From Modestobacter sp. DSM 44400 (GTDB lineage Bacteria > Actinomycetota > Actinomycetes > Mycobacteriales > Geodermatophilaceae), in contig NZ_FNOZ01000006.1 of assembly GCF_900107175.1 (NCBI RefSeq), positions 1 to 64,000 of the forward strand: DNA of 64,000 nucleotides, given 5' to 3'. The position numbers and the translations under genes were made by a program. A model generated the notes under the pieces. It searched no databases and had not been told where the DNA came from. It was given only the letters and a program-made list of their open reading frames with translations. Of the stretch, positions 15,082-24,046 are shown piece after piece. Each line of letters opens with the position of its first letter. Within the stretch, counting starts at the first letter, position 1.

Positions 15082-15956
15082 GCCGGGACGGCGATGGTCC
15101 CGGCCGCGACCGGGACGACGGCGCCGGTGACCGTGGCCGCGGTGGCCCGGCCCGCGGCGGCGGTCACCGTGCAGCGGAGCACCGAGGGTCGACCGAGGGC
15201 CTCGCCCTGCCGGATCGTGTAGTCGCTGGTGCCGTCGGGGTCGACCAGACCGGCCGCGACCAGCCACACACCGGTGCCCAACGCGGCCGAGCCGGTCGCC
15301 GGATCCTCGCCCCAGCGCAGGTCGCCGGCGAACACCCGGGCGTAGGCGGTCCGCTCGGCGGTATCCCAGCTCAACACGGACACCCCGTCCCCCACACCGA
15401 GGGCGTCCAGCGCCGCCTGGTCCGGCCGGGCCCGGTCCACGGCACCGTCCCGGACGGCGAGGAACGCGAAGGGTAGCCCGCAGCCGGCCACGCGCACCGG
15501 CACCCCGGCCAGGTCATCGAGCGCCAGGCCCAGCGCCGCGGCGAGCGCGGCCGGGTCGGGGCCGGGCTCCAGGGTGGGCGAGCCACCGCCGAGGGTGGCG
15601 CCGGCGTCGTCCACGGTCAGGTCCAGCACGCCCACGCCGCACTCCTGGCGCAGCCTTCCGGCGGGCAGCCGGCCGGTGCGCACCAGGGTATGGGCCGCGC
15701 CGACGCTGGGGTGCCCGGCGAACGGCAGCTCGGCGAACGGGGTGAAGATGCGCACCCGGTAGTCGGCCGTGGCGTCGGTCGCGGCGCAGAGGAACGACGT
15801 CTCGGACAGGTGGAACTCGAAGGCCAGCGTCTGGCACTGCGCGGTGCTCAGCCCGTCGGCGTCGAAGACCACGGCGAGCGGGTTGCCGGCGTAGGGCCGG
15901 GGCGCGAACACGTCCACGACCTCGTAGTCCAGCCGGTCAGGTGCGGAGAACGCCAC
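15075..15956 (-). CDS. PhzF family isomerase/epimerase-like protein
   Basis: A 293-residue protein of the PhzF/DapF-like two-domain fold. The N-terminal motif YEVVDVFAPRPYAGNPLAVVFDADGL, FEFHLSETSFL (containing the family's catalytic Glu) and IFTPFAELPFAGHPSVGAAH are characteristic. C-terminal GEDPATGSAALG is the second signature. Family members isomerise small carboxylates; the substrate is unknown here. GTG 15956 is taken as start because the frame upstream runs into a divergent gene 25 bp away. Its TGA overlaps the ATG of the next gene. Confidence 0.87.
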   Translation of the reverse strand: MAFSAPDRLDYEVVDVFAPRPYAGNPLAVVFDADGLSTAQCQTLAFEFHLSETSFLCAATDATADYRVRIFTPFAELPFAGHPSVGAAHTLVRTGRLPAGRLRQECGVGVLDLTVDDAGATLGGGSPTLEPGPDPAALAAALGLALDDLAGVPVRVAGCGLPFAFLAVRDGAVDRARPDQAALDALGVGDGVSVLSWDTAERTAYARVFAGDLRWGEDPATGSAALGTGVWLVAAGLVDPDGTSDYTIRQGEALGRPSVLRCTVTAAAGRATAATVTGAVVPVAAGTIAVPAC

Positions 15957-15981
15957 GACGGCGACGGTAGCCTTCGGCCTC

Positions 15982-17220
15982 GTGAACACGGTGACGAGGG
16001 CGTACGTCTCCCGGATCGCCGGGCTTCCCGTCTTCGACCCCAACGGCGACCGGGTCGGCAAGGTCCGCGACGTGGTCGTGGCCCTCCGCGTGGGCACCGC
16101 GGCGCCGCGGGCCCTGGGCATAATCATCGAGGTCGTCGCCCGCCGCCGGATCTTCTGCCCCATCGGCCGGGTCACCGGGATGGACGCCAGCTCGGTGGTG
16201 CTGTCCTCGGGCACGCTGAACCTCAAGCGCTTCGAGCAGCGCGCCGGGGAGACCCTGGTGCTCGGGGAGCTGCTGGACCGGTCGGTGACGATCAGGGAGG
16301 CCGGCCGGCCGGCCACCGTCGTCGACGCCGCTATCGAGCAGACCCGCACCGGTGACTGGGTGCTGTCCCGGCTCGCCGTCTCCGAGCCCGGCCGGCTGGG
16401 CCGCCGGGGGCAGCTGCACCAGTTCGCCTGGGACGAGGTCGACGGGCTGTCCCTGCCGCAGACCGGGCAGAGCGCCGAGACGCTGATCGCGACCTATCGC
16501 GAGCTCAACGCTGCCGACGTCGCGCACGCGCTGCAGGACCTGCCGATCAAGCGGCGCCACGAGGTGGCCGAGGCATTGGACGACGAGCGGCTGGCCGACG
16601 TCCTCGGTGAGCTGCCCGAGGCCGAGCAGATCGTCATCCTCGGCACCCTCAAGGAGAGCCGGGCCGCCGACGTGCTGGAGGTCATGGACCCCGACGACGC
16701 CGCCGACCTGCTCGCCGAACTGTCCAAGGTCGACCGCGACCGGCTGCTGGAGCTCATGGAGCCCGACGAGGCCGAGCCGGTGCGCCAGCTGCTCAAGTAC
16801 TCCGAGGACACCGCCGGCGGCATCATGACCAGCGAGCCGGTGATCCTCACCCCGGACGCGACCATCGCCGAGGCGCTCGCCCGGGTACGCGCCCCCGAGC
16901 TGACTCCCGCGCTGGCCAGCCAGGTGTACGTCTGCCGGCCCCCCTCAGGCACCCCGACCGGCCGGTACCTGGGCCTGGCGCACATCCAGCGACTGCTCCG
17001 CGAACCACCGTCCACGCTGGTCAGCGGCGTGCTCGACGACCTGGAGCCGCTGCACCCGGAGGCGCCGCTGGCCGAGGTGACCCGGTACTTCGCCACCTAC
17101 AACCTCGTGGCCGCCCCCGTGGTCGACGTCCAGGGGCGGTTGGTCGGCGCGGTGAGCGTGGACGACGTGCTGGACCACCTGCTGCCCGAGGACTGGCGCG
17201 AGCGGGCCCGCCGTGGCTGA
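15982..17220 (+). CDS. MgtE N-terminal / CBS domain protein without membrane part
   Basis: A 412-residue soluble protein. PRC-barrel-like segments at about 1-150 (LPVFDPNGDRVGKVRDVVV) lead into an MgtE-N superhelical domain at about 165-270 (ELNAADVAHALQDLP, RHEVAEALDDERLADVLGEL, VMDPDDAADLLAEL). A CBS pair follows at about 275-405 (TAGGIMTSEPVILTPDATIAEAL). No transmembrane channel domain is present, so it is not a Mg transporter itself. It is more likely a Mg- or nucleotide-sensing regulator. It overlaps the DUF1003 gene by 8 bp; the same pair occurs in M. tuberculosis (Rv1232c-Rv1231c, from memory). Confidence 0.88.
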   Translation: MNTVTRAYVSRIAGLPVFDPNGDRVGKVRDVVVALRVGTAAPRALGIIIEVVARRRIFCPIGRVTGMDASSVVLSSGTLNLKRFEQRAGETLVLGELLDRSVTIREAGRPATVVDAAIEQTRTGDWVLSRLAVSEPGRLGRRGQLHQFAWDEVDGLSLPQTGQSAETLIATYRELNAADVAHALQDLPIKRRHEVAEALDDERLADVLGELPEAEQIVILGTLKESRAADVLEVMDPDDAADLLAELSKVDRDRLLELMEPDEAEPVRQLLKYSEDTAGGIMTSEPVILTPDATIAEALARVRAPELTPALASQVYVCRPPSGTPTGRYLGLAHIQRLLREPPSTLVSGVLDDLEPLHPEAPLAEVTRYFATYNLVAAPVVDVQGRLVGAVSVDDVLDHLLPEDWRERARRG

Positions 17221-17758
17221 CGACCGCCGGCCGGAGCAGCGGCTGGACACCCCGCGCGGCACCCGGGGCCTGAGCAGCATCCTGCGGCTGGACCCCGACG
17301 CGGTGGGGCGCTTCGCCGAGGGGATCGCCCGGTTCCTGGGCACCGGCCGGTTCCTCGCCGTCCAGACGCTGATCGTGATCATCTGGATCGTGTTGAACGT
17401 GGCGGCGGTGCGGCTGCGCTGGGACCCCTACCCCTTCATCCTGCTCAACCTCGCCTTCTCCACCCAGGCCGCCTACGCCGCGCCGCTGATCCTGCTGGCC
17501 CAGAACCGGCAGGCCGACCGCGACCGGGTGCAGTCCGAGGAGGACCGCAGCCGGGCCGCCGCGACCCGCGCCGACACCGAGTACCTGGCCCGCGAGCTGG
17601 CCTCGCTGCGGGTGTCGGTCGGCGAGCTGGCCACTCGCGACTTCATCCGGGGCGAGCTGACCCGGCTGCTGCCCGACGACGGTGAGGACGACGGCGCCGA
17701 CCGCCGCAAGAAGGGCGGCAAGAAACGGCGCGAGGCAACCACCGACCCGGTCAGCTGA
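17213..17758 (+). CDS. DUF1003 membrane protein
   Basis: A 181-residue product with two membrane helices at about 48-68 and 77-97 (TLIVIIWIVLNVAAVRLRWDPYPF, then LLNLAFSTQAAYAAPLILLAQNRQADRD), the DUF1003 signature. A charged C-terminal helix and a Lys/Arg tail follow. It is translationally coupled to the MgtE-N/CBS gene by an 8-bp overlap, suggesting the two products act together. It converges on the kinase-SnoaL gene, with an overlap of 8 bp. Confidence 0.87.
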   Translation: MADDRRPEQRLDTPRGTRGLSSILRLDPDAVGRFAEGIARFLGTGRFLAVQTLIVIIWIVLNVAAVRLRWDPYPFILLNLAFSTQAAYAAPLILLAQNRQADRDRVQSEEDRSRAAATRADTEYLARELASLRVSVGELATRDFIRGELTRLLPDDGEDDGADRRKKGGKKRREATTDPVS

Positions 17759-18590
17759 TCTCGGCGCTGCCCTCCCGGTAGATGTGGGCCTGAGCGATCC
17801 GGCCGTTGCGCACCTGGTACCAGCCGCTGATCGGCACGTGGCGGGTCTCCCCGTCGACCATCAGGGTCTCGGTGAGCTCGGCCGCGACCGTGTCACCCCG
17901 GGCGGTGAGCGTGCGCAGCGTCAACCGCGGCGACAGCCCGGCCAGCGCCCCGGCGAACAACGCCCGCAGCTCGTCGGTGCCGGCGGCATCGCTGCGGCCG
18001 GTGCGCCACGTCGCGTCCGGGGTGAACCCGGCCATCAGGGCATCGAGGTCCCCGGCGTCAAAGGCGTCGACATGGGCCCGGACTGCGGCCTCCGGGGTCC
18101 GCAGCGCGGCGAGGACGACGGTGAGCGGGTCGGCCCGGGCGGTGTCGACGACGGTGTGCTGCTCGTGCCACTGGTCGACGTCCCGGCGTCGGACCGCGCT
18201 CCAGGCCGGGACGACGTGTCCGGGCAGGTCGGCGACCCGCTCCTCGACCCGGCGGCGGTGCTCCGCCGGATCGCTGCAGATCAGCCGGAGCCAGCGCACC
18301 GGGGTGCCGTGCCGGGCGGCTAGCTCGGCGAACGGCCGTCGGGCCGCGGCGACGTCGAACACCGCGTCGACGACCACGTCGGTGTCGGCCGCGAGGCAGG
18401 TGTCGGCCGCGGCGAGCGCCAGCCCGTAGCCGTGCGGCCCGACGTCGGACTGCGCGGCGACCAGGCCCTGGCGGACCAGGGCGACCTCGAACGCGTCGAC
18501 CCGCAGGTGGATGGCCAGCAGCCGCCCGGCCACCGCCCGGGCCACCGTCGTCTTGCCGACCCCGGGCAGCCCACCGATCACGACCAGCAC
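17751..18590 (-). CDS. P-loop kinase fused to SnoaL-like domain
   Basis: The 279-residue product has two parts. Residues 1 to about 160 are a small-molecule kinase-like P-loop domain (Walker A GLPGVGKTT at 7-15, DVVVDAVFDVAAARRPF, and RRRVEERVADLPGH as lid). Residues about 165-279 form an NTF2/SnoaL-like cone (VRAHVDAFDAGDLDALMAGFTPDATW, then GWYQVRNGRIAQAHIYRE). Kinase relatives phosphorylate sugars, antibiotics or tRNA ends; no substrate can be assigned. The start is GTG 18590. The fusion is the unusual point. Confidence 0.75.
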   Translation of the reverse strand: MLVVIGGLPGVGKTTVARAVAGRLLAIHLRVDAFEVALVRQGLVAAQSDVGPHGYGLALAAADTCLAADTDVVVDAVFDVAAARRPFAELAARHGTPVRWLRLICSDPAEHRRRVEERVADLPGHVVPAWSAVRRRDVDQWHEQHTVVDTARADPLTVVLAALRTPEAAVRAHVDAFDAGDLDALMAGFTPDATWRTGRSDAAGTDELRALFAGALAGLSPRLTLRTLTARGDTVAAELTETLMVDGETRHVPISGWYQVRNGRIAQAHIYREGSAEIS

Positions 18591-18614
18591 GCCGTAATCC
18601 TGCCTGTCGGCGGA

Positions 18615-18749
18615 TCAGGCGACGCACCGGTACAGGACGTCGAGCAGCCGGGCGGCGAGCCAGGCCATCGGCACGGTGAGCACCAGCGACCAGAGCCGGG
18701 TGCGCAGGTGCCGGGGCAGTGCCACGGTCAGCACGAGCACGACGAGCAC
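18615..18749 (-). CDS. Possible small membrane protein
   Basis: Inside a 321-bp gap between annotated genes, a 44-codon frame from a GTG encodes a hydrophobic peptide (VLVVLVLTVALPRHLRTR, LVLTVPMAWLAARLLDVLYR). The open frame continues upstream without ATG or GTG to about 18,905 as Arg/Pro-rich sequence. It may be the 3' remnant of a larger membrane protein gene, or not expressed. No ribosome site was found. Confidence 0.25.
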   Translation of the reverse strand: MLVVLVLTVALPRHLRTRLWSLVLTVPMAWLAARLLDVLYRCVA

Positions 18750-18911
18750 CTCGACGGCCGCCTGGACGGCGGCCGACGAGGGCCGGCCGCGATCCCGGCG
18801 AGCGCGAGGGCCCGAGCACGACCGGATCGGGGGCGCGCGGTCGTCGTCCGAATCGGGGTCGGCAGCATGGTCGCCGGGGCCGGTGGACTGCGGGAGGTGC
18901 CGCGCTGCGGC

Positions 18912-19229
18912 TCAGCCGGCGAGGGCGTGCACGGCCCCGCCCGCCGCCCCGGCCAGCACCAGGACGACGATGAACGGCGCGCGCAGCGCGAGGGCCACCG
19001 CAGCGACCACCAGCCCGGCCAGCCGCCCGTCGACCACCAGCTGGTTCCCCGCCGTCGCGGCCTGCACGGCGACCAGCGCGGCGAGCAGCGCAGCCGGCAC
19101 GAAGTCGACGATCCGGGTGACCCAGGGGCGCTCCACCCAGGCGGCGGGCACCGACAGCCCCGCCAGCTTGAACAGGTAGCAGCCCAGCGACCCGGCCAGC
19201 ACGACCGCCCACAGCATCCCGTCGCTCAT
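18912..19229 (-). CDS. azlD: AzlD family branched-chain amino acid transport protein
   Basis: A 105-residue product with four hydrophobic segments (LWAVVLAGSLGCYLFKLAGL, FVPAALLAALVAVQA, GRLAGLVVAAVALAL, IVVLVLAGAAGGAVHALAG), the size and pattern of AzlD. It is the small partner of AzlC in export of branched-chain amino acids or analogues. ATG 19229 overlaps the azlC stop (ATGA), so the two are coupled. The AzlC/AzlD pair is diagnostic. Confidence 0.88.
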   Translation of the reverse strand: MSDGMLWAVVLAGSLGCYLFKLAGLSVPAAWVERPWVTRIVDFVPAALLAALVAVQAATAGNQLVVDGRLAGLVVAAVALALRAPFIVVLVLAGAAGGAVHALAG

Positions 19230-19927
19230 GCCGCCCCTCCGACCGCCGCGCGGCGCGGCCGGCCGGCCACCGCGACCGCGACGACGGCCAGCACGACCTG
19301 CACGCCGGCCGGGACCACCGGGGTGAGGGCCAGCGCCACCACTGCGCCACCGAATGCGACCCGCCGCTGCACACCGGGCTCGGCGGCCGAGCGTCGCAGT
19401 CGCGGCCACAGCAGGGCGAGGAAAGCCGCCGGGACGACGGCGTCCAGCGCGGCCTGCGCCGTCTCTCCCAGCGCCGCCGCACCCAGCGCACCGGCGACGG
19501 TGGTGGCGTTCCACAGCAGGTAGATCGTGCCGCCGCCGACCCAGAACGCCAGCCGGCCCAGCGCCCGGTCCGGGGCGGCGACGGCCAGGGCGGTGGTCTC
19601 GTCGATCACCCAGTGCGCCGTCCCGACCCGGCGCAGCACGCCGCGCGGGGCCAGCAGCGGTGCCAGCCGGACGCCGTAGACGGCGTTGCGGGTGCCCAGC
19701 AGCAGGGCACTGCCCAGCGCGGCGAACCCGCCGCCGCCGGCACCGAGCACGCCGATCAGCGCGAACTGCGAGGCGCCGGTGAACATCAGCGCCGACAGGG
19801 CGACCGACTGCCAGAGGTCCAGTCCCGCGCCGGCGGACGCGGCGCCGAACGCGACGCCGTAGAGCCCGACGGCCACGCCCAGGCCCAGGGCGTCCCGCAG
19901 GGTGGCGGTGCGGGCGGAGCTGGGCAC
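19226..19927 (-). CDS. azlC: AzlC family branched-chain amino acid exporter
   Basis: A 233-residue permease. LGLGVAVGLYGVAFGAASAGAGLD at the N-terminus, MFTGASQFALIGVLGAGG, LLLGTRNAVYGVRLAPLL and HWVIDETTALA are AzlC hallmarks. There are six to seven predicted membrane segments. It forms an operon with azlD. It is divergent from mrp, 155 bp away. The substrate in this organism is inferred from the family only. Confidence 0.9.
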   Translation of the reverse strand: MPSSARTATLRDALGLGVAVGLYGVAFGAASAGAGLDLWQSVALSALMFTGASQFALIGVLGAGGGGFAALGSALLLGTRNAVYGVRLAPLLAPRGVLRRVGTAHWVIDETTALAVAAPDRALGRLAFWVGGGTIYLLWNATTVAGALGAAALGETAQAALDAVVPAAFLALLWPRLRRSAAEPGVQRRVAFGGAVVALALTPVVPAGVQVVLAVVAVAVAGRPRRAAVGGAA

Positions 19928-20082
19928 CCGACCGACCCTAATGACCCAGGATGCCGGGGCTCACACCCGGCGGACGGGGACGGCCTGATCAGCCGCCGTA
20001 CAGTGAGGGTGCCCGCGCGCGGTCGGCTGCAGGTCGGCGGACCGCCGGTCGTGGGCTTCCCGTCGAAGGAGACCCAACCCGC

Positions 20083-21243
20083 ATGTCCGACACGCTGACC
20101 GGATCACCGGCGCTCGACGCCGTGAACGCGGCCCTGGCGACCGTCCAGGACCCCGAGATCAACCGTCCGCTGCCCGAGCTGGGCATGGTCAAGAACGTGC
20201 AGATCGGCGTCGGGGGCGACCCGGGTGCGGTGCGCGTCGAGGTCTACCTGACCGTCTCCGGCTGCCCGATGCGCGAGACGATCACCAGCCGGGTCACCCA
20301 GGCCGTCTCCGCCGTCCCCGGTGTGACGTCGGTGCAGGTCGGCCTGGACGTGATGAGCGACGAGCAGCGCACCGAGCTGCGCAAGACCGTGCGCGGTACC
20401 GACGCTCCCGAACCGGTCATCCCCTTCGCCCAGCCGGGCTCGCTGACCCGGGTGTACGCGGTGGCATCGGGCAAGGGCGGCGTCGGCAAGTCGAGCGTGA
20501 CGGTCAACCTCGCCGCCTCGCTGGCCAGGCGCGGCCTGTCGGTGGGCGTGGTGGACGCCGACATCTACGGCCACTCGGTGCCCCGGATGCTGGGCGTCGA
20601 TGACAAGCCGACCCAGGTCGACAACATGATCATGCCGCCGCAGTCCTACGGCGTGAAGGTCATCTCGATCGGCATGTTCACCCCGGGCAACACCCCGGTC
20701 GTGTGGCGCGGGCCGATGTTGCACCGCGCGCTGCAGCAGTTCCTCGCCGACGTGTGGTGGGGCGACCTGGACGTCCTGCTCATGGATCTCCCCCCGGGCA
20801 CCGGTGACGTCGCCATCTCGGTGGCGCAGCTGGTCCCGAGCGCCGAGATCCTGGTGGTGACGACGCCGCAGCTGGCCGCCGCCGAGGTGGCCGAGCGGGC
20901 CGGCGCCATCGCCACCCAGACCCACCAGCAGGTGGTCGGCGTCATCGAGAACATGTCCTGGTTGGAGCTGCCCGACGGCTCCCGCATGGAGGTGTTCGGT
21001 TCCGGTGGCGGCGAGGCCGTCTCGGACGCGCTCACCAAGACCCTGGGCGCCCGGGTGCCGCTGCTGGGCCAGATTCCGCTGGACACCCGGCTGCGCGAGG
21101 CCGGCGACGCCGGTGCGCCGATCGTGCTGGCCCAGCCCGAGGCCCCCGCCGCGCAGGCGCTGGAGAAGATCGCCGAGGGCCTCGCCGTCCGCTCCCGCGG
21201 GCTGTCGGGCATGTCGCTGGGTCTGACCCCGGTCCGGCGGTAA
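20083..21243 (+). CDS. mrp: Mrp/NBP35 family iron-sulfur cluster carrier ATPase
   Basis: A 386-residue product with an N-terminal MIP18 domain (about 1-95, PEINRPLPELGMVKNVQIG) followed by a deviant P-loop NTPase (GKGGVGKSS at 130-138, DADIYGHSVPRML, MDLPPGTGDVAISVAQL). It binds and transfers Fe-S clusters in the cytosol. The C-terminal CxxC common in this family is not visible in the terminal part, as in several actinobacterial members. ATG 20083 has AAGGAGA at 20065-20071; a longer upstream frame lacks support. Neighbours tatB, htrA and sigE match the mycobacterial order. Confidence 0.93.
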   Translation: MSDTLTGSPALDAVNAALATVQDPEINRPLPELGMVKNVQIGVGGDPGAVRVEVYLTVSGCPMRETITSRVTQAVSAVPGVTSVQVGLDVMSDEQRTELRKTVRGTDAPEPVIPFAQPGSLTRVYAVASGKGGVGKSSVTVNLAASLARRGLSVGVVDADIYGHSVPRMLGVDDKPTQVDNMIMPPQSYGVKVISIGMFTPGNTPVVWRGPMLHRALQQFLADVWWGDLDVLLMDLPPGTGDVAISVAQLVPSAEILVVTTPQLAAAEVAERAGAIATQTHQQVVGVIENMSWLELPDGSRMEVFGSGGGEAVSDALTKTLGARVPLLGQIPLDTRLREAGDAGAPIVLAQPEAPAAQALEKIAEGLAVRSRGLSGMSLGLTPVRR

Positions 21244-21402
21244 CACCGTCGTCCTACCGGACGACACCGCGGCCAATGGCCGTCCCCGACCCGCGCTGAG
21301 CCGCTGCCCATCCCACCGCGGGGAGGGCTCCGGCCCCCGCCTCTGCGGGACTCCGGCTCCGTGCCGTCCCCGGCCGACCCGGGGCCGTGACGTTCTCCAC
21401 GG

Positions 21403-21768
21403 CTATGTCGCGTCGGCGTCGAACGGCGGCGGGACGGAGACGTCCCGGCGGCGGTCCCGCACCCCGCTCGCCCCCACGGCGGTGGAGCCGTTGGCCGGGC
21501 GGGCCGGGGCGGGAGCGTCGTCGGCCAGCAACTGCTGCCGGATGAACGTCTTCGGGTGGTACTGCCGCAGGTCCAGGTCGCGCAGGTCATCGAAGTCGTC
21601 GCCCAGGCTCTCGTGCAGCTGACCGCGGACACCGGTGATCGCCTCGCGTACCTTCTTCAGCCCGGTGGCGGCGTCCTTGGCCAGCCCGGGCAGCCGGTCG
21701 GGCCCGAAGATGAACAGCGCGGCCAGCCCCAGAACAACGATCTCGCCCCAGCCGATCGAGTCGAACAC
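21403..21768 (-). CDS. tatB: Sec-independent translocase subunit TatB
   Basis: A 121-residue product with an N-terminal membrane helix and amphipathic helix (MFDSIGWGEIVVLGLAALFIFGPDRLPGLAKDA), the TatB signature. A charged helical stretch and disordered C-terminus follow. With TatA and TatC it moves folded twin-arginine proteins across the membrane; one such substrate candidate is the deacetylase at 35120. It lies downstream of htrA in the sigE block. Confidence 0.93.
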   Translation of the reverse strand: MFDSIGWGEIVVLGLAALFIFGPDRLPGLAKDAATGLKKVREAITGVRGQLHESLGDDFDDLRDLDLRQYHPKTFIRQQLLADDAPAPARPANGSTAVGASGVRDRRRDVSVPPPFDADAT

Positions 21769-21804
21769 CGCTGCTCCTTCCTCCGTTGACCTCAGCGTAG
21801 GTGG

Positions 21805-21860
21805 CCCCGTCCAGGGCCCCGCCCTGAGCCTGCGAAGGGTGGGGAGGACGGGGTCCTTCT
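21805..21860. repeat. Covarying hairpin repeat, copy B
   Basis: CCCCGTCC (21805-21812) pairs with GGACGGGG (21846-21853). The inner arms CCCCGCCCT/AGGGTGGGG pair with one G.T, and the loop is GAGCCTGCGA. A TCCTTCT tail then runs to the htrA stop codon. Confidence 0.85.
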
Positions 21861-23456
21861 TCAGGCGGCGCCGAGGGTGGCCTGCACCTCGCGGGAGCTG
21901 CCGCCGCGGACGACCTCCACGGTCACGACGTCGCCGGGGGCGTGCGCGTCCACGGCCACGGCGAGCTCCTCGGAGCTGCCCACCTGTCCGCCGTCCACGG
22001 CGATGACGACGTCCTGCTCCCGGATGCCGGCGTCCGCACCCGGGCTGCCGGGCTCGACGTTGACCACCAGGGCGCCGTCGCGAGTGCCGTCGGTGACCGA
22101 CCGGGCATTGACGCCGAGGGTGGCGTGCACCGCCTTGCCGGTGGAGATCAGCTGCTCGGAGATGTCGCGGACCGTGTCGATCGGAATGGCGAAGCCCAGG
22201 CCGATCGAACCGCCGCCGCCGCCGGTGCCGCCCAGGGAGGCGATGGCGGTGTTGATGCCGACCACCGCGCCGGTGCCGTCGACCAACGCACCGCCGGAGT
22301 TGCCCGGGTTGATCGGCGCATCGGTCTGCAGCGCGTTGATCACGGCGTTGGTGTCGCTGCCCTCACCGGACAGCCGCACCGGGCGGTCCAGCGCGCTGAC
22401 GATGCCGCTGGTGACGGTGCCGGCCAGGCCCAGCGGGGAGCCGATCGCCACGACCGGGTCACCGACGACCACATCGTCGGAGCTGCCCAGCGAGGCGGCG
22501 ATCAGGCCGGGCTTCTCCACCTTGAGGACGGCGATGTCGCTGGCCGGGTCACGACCGACGATCCGGGCGGCCGAGCCGCTGCCGTCGCTGAACACGGCGC
22601 GGATCTCCGCGCCCTCAACGCCGTCGGCGCCGGAGACCACGTGGTTGTTGGTGACGACGTAGCCCTGGTCGGCGTCGACCACGACACCGGACCCGGTGGC
22701 ACCGGCGTTGGCCAGCCGCACCTCGATGGAGACCACCGCTGGGCTGACCCGGGCCGCGATGTCGGACACGGAGCCGGGCTCGCGGGTGGTGCCGGGTGAG
22801 ACCTCGGAAAGCTGTGTGCCGGGGGCGAACAGCGGCTCCTCGTCGGCGGTGCGACCGAGGAACCAGGCGGTCGTGCCGCCGACGGCGCCGACGAAGACCA
22901 GGGCCAGCAGCGCGAGCACGGACAGCCGTAGTGGCAGGTCGCGGACCCGCAGCTTCACCCGGGCCGGCTCGTCGGCGACCGCGGGCTCCACGGCCCCCGG
23001 TTCCTGGGGGTACTGCGCTGGTGCCCCCAGCCCGGACGGCGACCACGGGTCACGCCACGGGTCGGCGGCGGCGTCGGGCTTCCACCACGGCCCGCTGGAG
23101 GTGCGCCGGCGGCGGCCGGGCAGACCGCCGGGCGGCTCACCCAGGCCGGTGGCGCCGTCGCGGGGCGCGAACGCCCGGAGCACGGCCTCGGGCGGCGGCG
23201 GGGGCACCGGGCGCGGCGGCGGGGTCGGGCGGTCACCGGCGAAGGAGCCGGCCACCTCCGCGGGACGACCGAAGGCCGCCTGCTGAGCAGGCGGCGGGGG
23301 CGGGATGCCCGGCGTGGGCGGCATCGGCCGGTCCGCGGGCGGGGCGAAGGAGCCGGCAGCGCCGTCGGGTCGGGCGTAGGCCGCGGACTGCTCGCCGGTC
23401 CGGGAGGCGCCGCTGCTATCCGGCTCGGCCGGGCCGGACCCGGGGTCTTCGGTCAG
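21861..23456 (-). CDS. htrA: HtrA-like serine protease with PDZ domain
   Basis: A 531-residue membrane-anchored envelope protease acting in protein quality control and the SigE stress pathway. It has a Pro/Gly-rich cytosolic N-terminus (1-170), one membrane helix at about 178-200, and a trypsin-like domain with His272 (TNNHVVSG), Asp307 (SDIAVLKV) and Ser387 (GNSGGAL). A PDZ domain spans about 440-525. No ATG, GTG or TTG occurs in frame before residue 45. A CTG overlapping the anti-sigma TGA (CTGA) gives the length usual for the family, so it is taken as the likely start. It is third in the sigE operon. Confidence 0.9.
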   Translation of the reverse strand: MTEDPGSGPAEPDSSGASRTGEQSAAYARPDGAAGSFAPPADRPMPPTPGIPPPPPAQQAAFGRPAEVAGSFAGDRPTPPPRPVPPPPPEAVLRAFAPRDGATGLGEPPGGLPGRRRRTSSGPWWKPDAAADPWRDPWSPSGLGAPAQYPQEPGAVEPAVADEPARVKLRVRDLPLRLSVLALLALVFVGAVGGTTAWFLGRTADEEPLFAPGTQLSEVSPGTTREPGSVSDIAARVSPAVVSIEVRLANAGATGSGVVVDADQGYVVTNNHVVSGADGVEGAEIRAVFSDGSGSAARIVGRDPASDIAVLKVEKPGLIAASLGSSDDVVVGDPVVAIGSPLGLAGTVTSGIVSALDRPVRLSGEGSDTNAVINALQTDAPINPGNSGGALVDGTGAVVGINTAIASLGGTGGGGGSIGLGFAIPIDTVRDISEQLISTGKAVHATLGVNARSVTDGTRDGALVVNVEPGSPGADAGIREQDVVIAVDGGQVGSSEELAVAVDAHAPGDVVTVEVVRGGSSREVQATLGAA

Positions 23457-24046
23457 GGCGTCCCACCGGGGGGCAGGGAAGCGGTCGAACCGACGGTCAC
23501 GGTGCGCACGACCGGCGGCACGATATCGGTGCGCTCGTCGTCGGGGACGGTGTGGCGGATGGCGTTGGCCACCCGCGCGGGCGAGTCGTCGGCCGGCAGG
23601 TCGCCGGAGGGCAGGCTGACGGCCAGCACGGCGACGCCGACCCCGATGCCGGCCAGCGCGCCGGTCATGCTGCGACGCAGCCAGCGGGCCTGACCCGGCC
23701 GGGAGGCCGGCGCGGCGGGCGCGGCCAGCGGAAAGGAGAAGGCACCGCGGGGCCCGGTGCCGGTGAGGCCGGCGCCGCCCACGCCGAGCGAGCCGGGCGG
23801 ACCCGCCGAGGGCATCTCCGCGGTGAACGGGATGGCACGCAGCCGGGACATCAGGTCCCCGGGAACGGCGACGTCTTCCGGGGCCTGCAGGGCCGCCTTC
23901 GCCTCGCGCTGGGCGGACACGGCCAGCCGGCACTGCAGGCAGCCGGCCAGGTGCCGGGCGGCGCGGCCCGCGGCCCCGCCGGAGAGCTCGCCGTCGACGA
24001 GGGCGGCGATCGCCTCCTGGGCCAGGTGGCTCTCCGGGATGCTCAT
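23453..24046 (-). CDS. rseA: Anti-sigma factor RseA-like (ZAS domain)
   Basis: A 197-residue product. The N-terminal zinc anti-sigma domain has His32, Cys36 and Cys39 (HLAGCLQC), after the helix [14 protein letters not shown] linker and a membrane helix at about 126-144 follow, then an extracytoplasmic tail. It should hold SigE inactive until envelope or redox stress. ATG 24046 overlaps the sigE stop (ATGA) and its own stop overlaps the htrA start, giving strict coupling across the operon. Confidence 0.88.
   Translation of the reverse strand: MSIPESHLAQEAIAALVDGELSGGAAGRAARHLAGCLQCRLAVSAQREAKAALQAPEDVAVPGDLMSRLRAIPFTAEMPSAGPPGSLGVGGAGLTGTGPRGAFSFPLAAPAAPASRPGQARWLRRSMTGALAGIGVGVAVLAVSLPSGDLPADDSPARVANAIRHTVPDDERTDIVPPVVRTVTVGSTASLPPGGTP

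Noticed and set aside
18058-19491. A 477-codon minus-strand frame across azlD and the kinase gene
   Set aside because: It is out of frame with both real genes and consists of Arg/Gly/Pro-rich shadow sequence.
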